Below are positions 27,048 through 34,935 of a DNA stretch of 64,000 nt, piece after piece (the stretch's first letter is position 1; each line of letters begins with the position of its first letter). The DNA is taken from NCBI RefSeq assembly GCF_039545455.1, contig NZ_CP154468.1, forward strand, positions 1,432,501-1,496,500, given 5' to 3'. Source of the stretch: Brucella sp. BE17 (lineage in GTDB: Bacteria; Pseudomonadota; Alphaproteobacteria; Rhizobiales; Rhizobiaceae). Both the position numbers and the translations under genes were made by a program. Under the pieces are notes generated by a model. That model was not told the DNA's origin and did no database searches. It was given only the letters and a program-made list of their open reading frames with translations.

Positions 27048-27914
27048 ATGACTCGTTCTAAGACTATCACAGGCGGGATACTGGCTGGGCCAGCGATTAT
27101 GTATATGACGCTGTTCTTTGCAGCACCCGCTGTTATTCTATTCATTTATAGCTTCTGGATTTCAGTTTTCTATAAGACAGTTCCAGATTTTGTATTTACG
27201 AACTACATCGCTTCAATCACCTCGCCTGTCTTTCTCAAGTTGACATGGAATGCGATCTTCATCGGGGTGGTGACGGCCTCAATCACATTGGCCGTATCGA
27301 TCCCATTCGGATATTATCTCGTCTACGTCTCCAAATCGCAGATGATCCTCTACCTCGTGCTCATAACCTGGTTTTCCAGCTATCTGGTTCGGATCTACGC
27401 TTGGCGAACACTTCTCGGCACAAATGGCGTGATTAACACGGTTCTCATGAAAATCGGGGTAATCAGCGCGCCAATTGATGCCTTCCTGTTCAATTCTTTC
27501 GCTGTGATATTGACCCTCACGCACATTTATCTGCCATTCTGCATTCTTCTGGTTGTCGCTTCGTTTAGCGAAATCAAATCCGAATTGCTTGATGCTTCCC
27601 GAGATTTAGGGACATCAAACCTTGGAGCTTTTTTTCAGGTCATCGCTCCAAATGCCTCCAACGGTCTACTCGGCGCGTTCATGTTGACCTTCATTCTGGT
27701 CGCAGGCGACTTCGTGACCCCGCAAATGCTTGGAGGATCGTCAGGACAAACGACCGGGCTGCTCATTGCAGATCAATTCCGCAAAACAGGGAATTGGCCG
27801 CTCGGCGCAGCTCAGGCAGTGATTATGTTCATCATTTCTCTGCTCATCTACCAGGTTCTCCTCTTTACAGGTCGTTTTTTAGGTCTGATCCCCAAGCGCG
27901 GCTTCCGCAAGTAA
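27048..27914 (+). CDS. Polyamine/opine-type ABC transporter permease (PotB-like)
   Basis: A 288-residue inner-membrane protein with six predicted helices beginning GGILAGPAIMYMTLFFAAPA. The PotB-type pattern includes TWFSSYLVRIYAWRTLLGTNG and the EAA loop ELLDASRDLGTSNLGAFFQV. ATG 27048 follows TTGGAG; an ATG seven codons upstream lacks a site. It is the first gene of a rightward set: two permeases, ATPase, binding protein, then an oxidoreductase. Confidence 0.9.
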   Translation: MTRSKTITGGILAGPAIMYMTLFFAAPAVILFIYSFWISVFYKTVPDFVFTNYIASITSPVFLKLTWNAIFIGVVTASITLAVSIPFGYYLVYVSKSQMILYLVLITWFSSYLVRIYAWRTLLGTNGVINTVLMKIGVISAPIDAFLFNSFAVILTLTHIYLPFCILLVVASFSEIKSELLDASRDLGTSNLGAFFQVIAPNASNGLLGAFMLTFILVAGDFVTPQMLGGSSGQTTGLLIADQFRKTGNWPLGAAQAVIMFIISLLIYQVLLFTGRFLGLIPKRGFRK

Positions 27915-27933
27915 GTCACGGAGATACGCTATT

Positions 27934-28731
27934 ATGTTGCGATTTATTGTTTGGCTAACGATGGCTTTTTTACTGGCGCCTCTGGTGATCATCGTGCTGT
28001 TCAGCTTCCATGCCTCGCCGTCGCTCAGCTTTCCATTTACCGGCTTCAGCCTGAGATGGTATGGGGAAATCTTTGGCAACGATCAGCTTCGCAGCGCTGT
28101 TCTGAAGAGCCTGTTCATCGCATTCCTCACGGCGGTGGTGACCCTCTTTCTTGGTGCTGCAGCCTCGCTTGCCTGGGTGCGTCTAGGCAAAGTTGGACGC
28201 GGCATTATTGAGGCTCTCTGCATCACGCCTATCGCGTTGCCGGGTCTCTTCGTTGGCGTAGCGCTCCTTACTCTGTTCGCACAGGCCGGTATTCAGCTCT
28301 CGACGGTTACGATCGTTATCTCTCATGTCGTATTAGCCATCCCGATCATGATCGTTGCCATGCGTGCACGGCTCACCCTGTTCGATCCCTCGTTGGAGGA
28401 GGCCGCACGCGACCTTGGAGCATCACAGCTGCAGACCTTCCGGCGTGTGACGCTGCCATTGATAGCCCCCACGCTGATCTCCTCCTCTATCCTCGCGTTC
28501 GCTGTGTCGTTCGACGAGTTCGTTGTCACATCCTTTTTAGCTGGAACTGAGACAACGCTCCCAATGTATGTATGGTCAATGATGCGCCGCACGGTCACGC
28601 CACTCATCAATGCGGTATCTACGCTGGCTCTCGGCTTCTCAATCATAATTCTACTTGGTGCCTGGCTGATTCAAAAGGCTCGCAAATCATCGGCACTTTC
28701 AGGAAGACTGCTCTCAGAGGATCCCCAATGA
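27934..28731 (+). CDS. Polyamine/opine-type ABC transporter permease (PotC-like)
   Basis: A 265-residue partner permease with six hydrophobic segments. PotC-like features are VIIVLFSFHASPSLSFPFTG near the N-terminus, ALCITPIALPGLFVGVALL and the EAA loop LEEAARDLGASQLQTFRRVT. Its stop overlaps the start of the ATPase gene (ATGA at 28728-28731), implying coupled translation. Confidence 0.91.
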   Translation: MLRFIVWLTMAFLLAPLVIIVLFSFHASPSLSFPFTGFSLRWYGEIFGNDQLRSAVLKSLFIAFLTAVVTLFLGAAASLAWVRLGKVGRGIIEALCITPIALPGLFVGVALLTLFAQAGIQLSTVTIVISHVVLAIPIMIVAMRARLTLFDPSLEEAARDLGASQLQTFRRVTLPLIAPTLISSSILAFAVSFDEFVVTSFLAGTETTLPMYVWSMMRRTVTPLINAVSTLALGFSIIILLGAWLIQKARKSSALSGRLLSEDPQ

Positions 28732-29828
28732 ACGCCTCAATTCAAACCACGGCCCCGATTATCGAGATCACAAACGGGCAAAAATCCTTTGGTGCTGTAA
28801 AAGCGCTGTCTGATATCAACCTTTCAATCAAAGACGGTGAAATTCTAACACTGCTCGGCCCCTCAGGCTGCGGCAAGACAACGCTCATGCGAATGATCGC
28901 GGGCTTCGACAACCTCACGGAGGGCGGTCTGAAGATCGATGGACGCGATGCGGTCCGCACTGCGCCGGAGCATCGACCGGTCAACATGGTGTTTCAGAGA
29001 TACGCTCTGTTCCCGCACCTGGACGTATTTGACAATGTTGCGTTTGGTTTGAGGGTAAAAGGCGTTGAAAAGGCAGAGATCAAGGAGCGCGTCACGCGCA
29101 TGCTCCACATCGTGCAGCTCGATAACTTTGCCAATCGCTATATTCACGAGCTTTCCGGAGGCCAATGCCAACGCGTTGCTTTAGCTAGAGCGCTTGTGAA
29201 CCGCCCCAGAGTACTGTTACTCGACGAACCACTTGCCGCACTCGACCTAAAGATCCGCCAACACATGCTTATCGAGATGAAGCGTATCCACATGGAGACG
29301 GGCGCAACTTTCATCTACGTCACGCACGACCAGGATGAAGCGTTGATCCTTTCTGATCGCGTTGCGCTCATGGATCGCGGCCGGATTGTCCAGGTTGACC
29401 GTCCGGAAGTGATGTATTCGGGTCCGAAATCACTGTTCGCTGCCAAATTCCTTGGCGAGACGAACATCTTCGAGTGCGTTGTTGCCGATGCTTTGGCTAA
29501 TCGTGTGAAAGTCCGGTCTGGTTTTGGCTCCGTTTTTGAGAGCCCTGAAACGGTCGAATGCCAACCAGGGCAGAAGATGTTTGTTTCTATCCGGCCGGAG
29601 CTTCTTAGCTTTGAGCCTAGCCCGGCGGGATCCTCCCAGTCTGCAGATGTGAAGATCGAAGACGTCACATTCATTGGAAGCCGCTCGTTCTACACCGTGG
29701 GTCTTCCAGATAACACGCGAGCACGCCTCCAGGTACAAAGAAACGGACGGTCCAAACTTCCGGCTGTCGGTGAGTCCGCTCAGATGTTCTGGGAACCTGA
29801 AAGCCTAGTTTTTTTGCCAGCTACGTAA
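28728..29828 (+). CDS. Polyamine/opine-type ABC transporter ATP-binding protein (PotA-like)
   Basis: A 366-residue ATPase. Walker A is GPSGCGKTT, the Q-loop VFQRYALFPHLDVF, the signature LSGGQCQR (Cys in place of the usual Gln/Arg), Walker B VLLLDEPLAALDLK and the switch His in VTHDQDEA. A C-terminal TOBE domain of about 120 residues follows, as in PotA. ATG 28728 is set by the ATGA overlap; the open frame before it lies inside the permease gene. Confidence 0.93.
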   Translation: MNASIQTTAPIIEITNGQKSFGAVKALSDINLSIKDGEILTLLGPSGCGKTTLMRMIAGFDNLTEGGLKIDGRDAVRTAPEHRPVNMVFQRYALFPHLDVFDNVAFGLRVKGVEKAEIKERVTRMLHIVQLDNFANRYIHELSGGQCQRVALARALVNRPRVLLLDEPLAALDLKIRQHMLIEMKRIHMETGATFIYVTHDQDEALILSDRVALMDRGRIVQVDRPEVMYSGPKSLFAAKFLGETNIFECVVADALANRVKVRSGFGSVFESPETVECQPGQKMFVSIRPELLSFEPSPAGSSQSADVKIEDVTFIGSRSFYTVGLPDNTRARLQVQRNGRSKLPAVGESAQMFWEPESLVFLPAT

Positions 29829-29931
29829 GCAAATAGCCGCGCAACCAATACATACAAAATAAGTGTTGGCCGCATCAATGATCGCACTCTCCAGAGAGAA
29901 GCCGATAAATAACTCAAGAAGGGAACGTGAA

Positions 29932-31077
29932 ATGAAGAAAATTTGGTCGACCGATGATATCCTCAATTCGGTTACTCTTAACCGCCGATCGTTTCTGACG
30001 GGCTCGACGGTCCTTGCAGCGGGCGCCCTGTCGGGCCCGTTTCTGCCGGGTGTAGCTCAAGCTGCAGCGAGCGGCGAGTTGCAAATCATGGCTTGGGAAG
30101 GATGGGAACCAATACCGGAACTGAAGGGCTGGATTGACGAAACCGGTGTGAAGATCACAGTCACAGCAATCGGCAACCAGGATGATGTTACCGCCAAGTT
30201 CAATACGGCTTCGCCTCCTCCGTTCGATGCGGCTGAATATAACCACGGATATGCTGATCTTTACATCGATGTTTTGAAAATCACGAAGCCGTTGGACAAG
30301 TCCAAGCTCCCCAATTACAGCCCTGATAACCTTTTTGACGTTTTTTATGACAAACCAACATGGTTCCGCGATGGACAGTTGCACGGCGTAGCTTATGCCT
30401 GGGGCCTCAATACGCTTGTCTATAATCCGAAAATGATGGAAAAGCCGACATCCTATACTGACCTTCTCAAGCCGGAATTGAAGGGCAAGATCGTCATCGC
30501 TGACGATACTCTCGCCACCTGGCCGTTGGCTGCCGTGCTCGCGGGATACAAGTCCTTCCCGAACCTGACAAAGGACGAGATGGCAAAGACCTTCGAAAAT
30601 CTGAGGCTTTACCGGGCCCAGGCTCGTACGATCAGTCTGACCTATGGCGACGTTGTATCCTTGATGGTGTCAGGTGAAGTCGCCGCCTGTTTGACTGGAT
30701 GGACCGGTATCCCAAAGGAAACGGAGAAGCAAGGTTTGGAAACCGCGTATACCATTCCGAAGGAGGGTGCGACGACTTGGAGTGACGCATGGTTTATGCC
30801 GCCGGCAGTTGACAATGAGGAGGCCGCACACGAGTTTATCAACTTGGCTATTTCGCCCGAAGTTCAGGCGAAAGTCGCAGGCCGGAACATGGGCGGCGTG
30901 GTCTCGAAAAAGGCTGTCGAGTTGCTCGATCCTGAGACGAAAGCCCTGTTCGACTACTCGGACATCGACGGCATATTCAAGGCCGCTCCGCTCATCGGTA
31001 TACCGCCGCTGGAGTCTGACGAGTATGCGACATACGCAGACTGGGTCGCAGCGTGGAATGAATTTAAGGCGGGCTGA
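29932..31077 (+). CDS. Spermidine/putrescine-type periplasmic binding protein (PotD-like), Tat signal
   Basis: A 381-residue binding protein. The N-terminus has a twin-arginine motif (NRRSFLTGSTVLAAGALSG) and a cleavage-like PGVAQAAAS, so export by Tat is predicted. The mature part starts LQIMAWEGWEPIPELKGWID and includes the PotD-like GVAYAWGLNTLVYNPKMM. ATG 29932 follows AAGGGAACG. The substrate could be a polyamine, an opine or a quaternary amine; the oxidoreductase next door does not settle it. Confidence 0.88.
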   Translation: MKKIWSTDDILNSVTLNRRSFLTGSTVLAAGALSGPFLPGVAQAAASGELQIMAWEGWEPIPELKGWIDETGVKITVTAIGNQDDVTAKFNTASPPPFDAAEYNHGYADLYIDVLKITKPLDKSKLPNYSPDNLFDVFYDKPTWFRDGQLHGVAYAWGLNTLVYNPKMMEKPTSYTDLLKPELKGKIVIADDTLATWPLAAVLAGYKSFPNLTKDEMAKTFENLRLYRAQARTISLTYGDVVSLMVSGEVAACLTGWTGIPKETEKQGLETAYTIPKEGATTWSDAWFMPPAVDNEEAAHEFINLAISPEVQAKVAGRNMGGVVSKKAVELLDPETKALFDYSDIDGIFKAAPLIGIPPLESDEYATYADWVAAWNEFKAG

Positions 31078-31111
31078 TTTCTGTACCCGTGAAGGGCTAG
31101 GTAATCAGGTT

Positions 31112-31137
31112 GGTTGCAACAGTTTTTTGTTGCAACC
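31112..31137 (+). promoter_or_regulatory. Intercistronic hairpin between binding-protein and oxidoreductase genes
   Basis: GGTTGCAACA (31112-31121) and TGTTGCAACC (31128-31137) form a perfect 10-bp stem with a six-base loop. No T-run follows, so it is more likely a message-stabilising or partial termination element than a full terminator. Confidence 0.55.
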
Positions 31138-31157
31138 ATTCCCACGAGGTAACTTGA

Positions 31158-32762
31158 ATGTATGACTACATAATCGTCGGAGGCGGCTCCGCAGGATGTG
31201 TTGTTGCTGCGCGGCTATCGGAAGACCCGTCCGTCTCCGTACTGCTGTTGGAGGAAGGGCCATCTGATCGGAATATTGCGATTCATTTGCCAGTGATGGT
31301 GTATAAGACTGCGACTGGAAATTTGCTACAGCGGTTCGAGCAGGAAGCCACGCCAGGACATCCAAAGCGTGATCAGCGTGTGATGGTTCAGGCGCGGGTG
31401 CTCGGCGGTGGCAGCTCGGTCAACGCGATGCTCTATGTACGCGGCATCCCATCCGATTATGATCTCTGGGCGCAGAACGGGGCGCCGGGATGGTCATATC
31501 AAGAAGTGCTGCCATTCTTCAAAAAGGCTGAAAATAACGACTCTATCTCAGGCGATGCTCATGGCATAGACGGCCCGCTCAAGGTTTCCAGCCCCGAGCA
31601 TGTCAGCGACCTTACGAAGATTTGGTTGAAAGGTGCTCAAGAAGCCGGTCTGGACTATGTAACGGATTTCAACAGCGGCAATCAGAAGGGGTGCGGGTAC
31701 TATCAGATGACACTCCGTGACGGTCGCCGGTCAAGTGCAGCCGTTTGCTATCTCAAGCCCACTAGACAGCGGAAAAATCTGACCATTCACACAGGATGTA
31801 AAGTCGTCCGAATTATTATTGAAAGCGGACGCGCAAAAGGCGTTGAGGTTAATCAGAATGGCAGGCTCGAGAGGATTTATGCTGACCGGGAGGTCGTCGT
31901 CTCCGCCGGAGCGATCAATACCCCTCGACTTTTGCTATTGTCGGGGATTGGACCAGCTGATCATCTGAAAGCAGTTGGCATACCGGTCGTGCATGACCTT
32001 CCTGGTGTCGGAAGGAACTTGCAGGATCATATGGACGTATATCTCGTCTACGAGTTAAACGGACGTTATGGCTATGACCAATATAAGAAAGTTCATCGTA
32101 AAGCTTGGGCAGGCCTCCAGTACGCGTTGTTTCGCAAGGGGCCAGTCTGCTCTAACGTTATCGAGGCAGGAGCCTTTTGGCATGCTAATCCAGACGACCC
32201 CAACTGTGATATGCAATATGCGTTTCTTGCGGGCTCAGGGGTTGAGGATGGTGTTGCGCCAGTGCCGAGCGGTCACGGATGCACACTGAATGCATGTCAA
32301 ACGCGGCCACGCTCACGAGGATATCTCGAACTTCGTTCTGCAGATCCAAATGTGAACCCTTTGATTGCTCCCAACTACCTTTCTGAACAGTATGACCTTG
32401 ATACGATGGCTGAGGGCGTTCGATTTGGACAAGAAATCATGTCGCAACCGTCGCTGCAAAAGGTGCTCAAGCGAGAGCATCTTCCGGGTTATCCGCTGAA
32501 AACGAAAGACGATTACCGCCGTTACGTGCTTGAACAGGCCAATGGCGCACTCCACCCGGTTGGAACCTGCCGCATAGGAGAAGACGAGATGGCGGTTGTC
32601 GATCCGCAGTTGCGCGTCCATGGAATCGCCAATCTTCGCATCGCCGACGCATCGATTATGCCATCTCTTCCGTCTGGCAACACCAACGCACCGGCAATTA
32701 TGGTGGGAGAGCGGGCAGCGGAATTCATATCTTCGCGGCGGAACTCGTTTGATGTTCGCTAA
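31158..32762 (+). CDS. GMC-family FAD oxidoreductase (choline dehydrogenase-like)
   Basis: A 534-residue flavoprotein. FAD-binding IIVGGGSAGCVVAARLSEDP opens the protein; GMC signature 1 is GGGSSVNAMLYVRG and signature 2 is GAINTPRLLLLSGIGP. The active-site His is in HPVGTCRIG near the C-terminus, followed by LRIADASIMPSLPSGNTNAP. It oxidises an alcohol group, as choline or other alcohol dehydrogenases do; the substrate is unknown. It lies 80 bases after the binding-protein gene, so it probably acts on the imported compound. BetB is not in the neighbourhood, which weakens a choline role. Confidence 0.9.
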   Translation: MYDYIIVGGGSAGCVVAARLSEDPSVSVLLLEEGPSDRNIAIHLPVMVYKTATGNLLQRFEQEATPGHPKRDQRVMVQARVLGGGSSVNAMLYVRGIPSDYDLWAQNGAPGWSYQEVLPFFKKAENNDSISGDAHGIDGPLKVSSPEHVSDLTKIWLKGAQEAGLDYVTDFNSGNQKGCGYYQMTLRDGRRSSAAVCYLKPTRQRKNLTIHTGCKVVRIIIESGRAKGVEVNQNGRLERIYADREVVVSAGAINTPRLLLLSGIGPADHLKAVGIPVVHDLPGVGRNLQDHMDVYLVYELNGRYGYDQYKKVHRKAWAGLQYALFRKGPVCSNVIEAGAFWHANPDDPNCDMQYAFLAGSGVEDGVAPVPSGHGCTLNACQTRPRSRGYLELRSADPNVNPLIAPNYLSEQYDLDTMAEGVRFGQEIMSQPSLQKVLKREHLPGYPLKTKDDYRRYVLEQANGALHPVGTCRIGEDEMAVVDPQLRVHGIANLRIADASIMPSLPSGNTNAPAIMVGERAAEFISSRRNSFDVR

Positions 32763-32901
32763 TCCTGAAGAGGCGCGGCTGCACTAACACGGATATAATC
32801 TGCAACAGTAAAATTCTTGCCCCATTGCTGCAGCTTTGCACAAATTTTTTGCAGAGATACGGCTAAACCATCAAAATTCGAAAAATTGTTTCATCTAGTT
32901 A

Positions 32902-32991
32902 TGGCGGAGGGGGTGGGATTCGAACCCACGGTACGATCTCTCGCACGCCGGTTTTCAAGACCGGTGCCTTAAACCGCTCGGCCACCCCTCC
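32902..32991 (-). tRNA. tRNA-Ser (anticodon UGA)
   Basis: A 90-base tRNA on the minus strand. The acceptor stem GGAGGGG pairs with CCCCTCC, followed by discriminator G and an encoded CCA (32902-32904). The anticodon loop reads CTTGAAA with anticodon TGA, between CCGGT and ACCGG. The T arm has GGTTCGAATCCC, and a long variable arm fits class II serine tRNA. Confidence 0.97.
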
Positions 32992-33797
32992 AAGTAATTG
33001 ATATTAAATTTTTTTCCCATTTTGGGAAAAGCTTCAAATCGACGTTTGCTACCGATTTGCTACCGAATTACTTTCGGTCGCTTTCTTAACAGTTTTTATT
33101 GCCGCGTCAATGTGTTCCGCAGCATTTGTCTGCATTCCTGCAGCAAATATGATGAAGGTCGAGCGTGATCCGATTGATGGCTGCCTACTGATCTGACGCC
33201 AGCATTTGCATCCGCCGCTCAACGGCCACCAGCAAACGTTGGAATCTTAAGCCCACTAGCCAAGTATATAATTTTGGTGGATTCTCCGAATTTTCCATCT
33301 GAACAGGTAGGTATGCATCCAGTATTCAAATACCAAATTCACCCCACTATACTCCCTTGCATGAAAAGCCTCCCCCACGGCCTTTTTCATGGTGTGGATA
33401 GTTCATTAGCGATACGATTTTTCGTGCGCCAGTGAGTGAAGTTGTCCATATAGTTTTTTCGGCTTCCTATCAGATGGAACGAAGTAGCTGGGTTTGCCTG
33501 AACAGTTTCGGGTATTTTTGGGACAGTTACGTCAACTCAAGCCTAATCGTCTGAGCAAGAAGAGGGTATCTTAGAATGCCCTTACTTGCTTTATCACCGT
33601 AATTGTTTTCCAGCAGAGATTATTGCGCAAGCCGTATGGCTGCTTTTAAGTTTTCGCAAAAATTCCCGTCAGGTCAGGCCGCGTCAGAACGGTAGCCTAA
33701 GATCCCATCTCATTCGTGCCGACAACTCACAGATATTATTCGTTCCAAAGAGCAGCGGAGCTTGAGGGCCGCTCTGATCAAGCCTGCCATTTCATTC
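32992..33797. other. Gene-poor flank of tRNA-Ser with short relics
   Basis: No gene is well supported. On the minus strand two short stretches read protein-like: one ending at TAG 33049 (MQTNAAEHIDAAIKTVKKAT) and one from an ATG near 33301 (MENSENPPKLYTWLVGLRFQ, 37 codons). An imperfect hairpin spans 33360-33391 (CATGAAAA... to ...TTTTTCATG) and could end transcription in either direction. This pattern could be the worn remains of a tRNA-integrated element; no integrase domain is readable. Confidence 0.3.
33045..33066. repeat. Perfect tandem 11-base repeat beside tRNA-Ser
   Basis: TTTGCTACCGA occurs twice without spacing (33045-33055 and 33056-33066), 54 bases outside the tRNA 5' end. It may be a leftover integrase arm site; there is no functional proof. 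Confidence 0.6.
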
Positions 33798-33852
33798 TTG
33801 ACAAGAGAGAGTTATCGTTGTTTATGCGTATTAGCAGCTAATACGTATTAGC
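33798..33852 (+). promoter_or_regulatory. Promoter with overlapping LacI-type operators
   Basis: TTGACA (33798-33803) is followed after 17 bases by TTTATG (33821-33826), a plausible sigma-70 promoter. Directly abutting the -10 is a perfect 9-base palindrome with one central base, CGTATTAGC-A-GCTAATACG (33827-33845). A third half-site CGTATTAGC (33844-33852) creates a second, overlapping palindrome TAATACGTATTA (33839-33850). The position fits autorepression of the LacI-family gene starting at 33882 and of the operon behind it. Confidence 0.7.
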
Positions 33853-33881
33853 GGATTTCAGATTTTTTTGGGATCGGGAAT

Positions 33882-34934
33882 GTGACAGGAACCAAGCGTT
33901 TAACACAGCACGATATTGCGAAACTGGCGGGCGTGAGTCAGGCCACTGTTTCGCTCGTCCTGAATGGTGCGCCGACGGCTCTGGCCCGCATCCCTGCGGA
34001 AACGCGAGAGCGTGTCCAGAAGGTCATCCGGAGCACTGGTTATGTCGCCGACCCGATTGCGCGACGCATGGCCAAGGGGCTGAACCGCATTCTCGGCGTC
34101 TTCACCTACGAGCCAGCCTTTCCAAGTGCCCAGGCGGATTTCTTCACGCCCTTCCTGCTCGGCATCGAGGAAGAAGCGCAGCAACAGAATTACGACCTGC
34201 TGCTTCTGACCAGCGCCGGCGTTGGCAACAACCGCAAGATTTTTTCCGAAGGCAACCGGTCGCGCATTGCCGATGGGTGTCTTGTTCTCGGTCGTGAATT
34301 CGATCGCAAGGAACTCACCCGACTGGTGGCAGAGGATTACCCGTTCGTAGCGATCGGCCGACGTGATGATGCTGGTGGCCCCGTTCCTTATGTCGGCGGC
34401 GATTATGCCGCTGGAACCCGTGCGCTGGTGGAGAAGGCCTGCTCACTCGGGCATTCGAAGCTGGCCTATGTCGGCCCGCAAGGTCCGGCCGAATCTATCG
34501 CCGACCGCTGGGTCGGCTATGAGGCCGCGCTTTTGGCTTCCGGTGCGGAACTGGTAGCCCATATCGCTACTGTCAACCGTCCAGCCGATGAGATACTCGA
34601 CACGGTCCTGTCGTCAGGCGCAACGGCTGTCTTCTTCATCGAGCTGGCCGATGCCGTTCGCGTAGAGATCCGGGCTCGCGAGCGAGGAATTTCAGTGCCT
34701 GGCGATCTGTCGATGATCGTCCTTGGCAGCCACATTCGCGCCGGACGTAGCGCGGTGCGCTTCACGTCCTATGAGATCCCGCGCGAAGAAATGGGCAGGC
34801 AGGCGACCGCCATGCTCGTGAACCGTATCGAGACGCGCGACGCCGGCAGCCAGATACTTCTCACCTGCGAGCCCGTCGTGGGAGAAACTTTGGGACCTTG
34901 CCCTTCAGATCCAGCAAAACAACGGATGGAATGA
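33882..34934 (+). CDS. LacI-family transcriptional repressor
   Basis: A 350-residue regulator. The N-terminal helix-turn-helix with hinge is TQHDIAKLAGVSQATVSLVL; the C-terminal periplasmic-binding-protein-like effector domain follows from about residue 60 (LNRILGVFTYEPAFPSAQ). GTG 33882 is the start, with GGGAA just upstream. Its promoter carries matching palindromes. The next gene starts one base after its stop, so the repressor sits at the head of the operon it probably controls; the inducer is likely the sugar imported by the CUT1 transporter. Confidence 0.9.
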   Translation: MTGTKRLTQHDIAKLAGVSQATVSLVLNGAPTALARIPAETRERVQKVIRSTGYVADPIARRMAKGLNRILGVFTYEPAFPSAQADFFTPFLLGIEEEAQQQNYDLLLLTSAGVGNNRKIFSEGNRSRIADGCLVLGREFDRKELTRLVAEDYPFVAIGRRDDAGGPVPYVGGDYAAGTRALVEKACSLGHSKLAYVGPQGPAESIADRWVGYEAALLASGAELVAHIATVNRPADEILDTVLSSGATAVFFIELADAVRVEIRARERGISVPGDLSMIVLGSHIRAGRSAVRFTSYEIPREEMGRQATAMLVNRIETRDAGSQILLTCEPVVGETLGPCPSDPAKQRME

Positions 34935-34935
34935 C

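Noticed and set aside
32902-32991. Search for a direct duplication of the tRNA-Ser 3' end as an att site
   Set aside because: No second copy of the tRNA end was found by eye in the window, so an integrated element with both ends here cannot be claimed.
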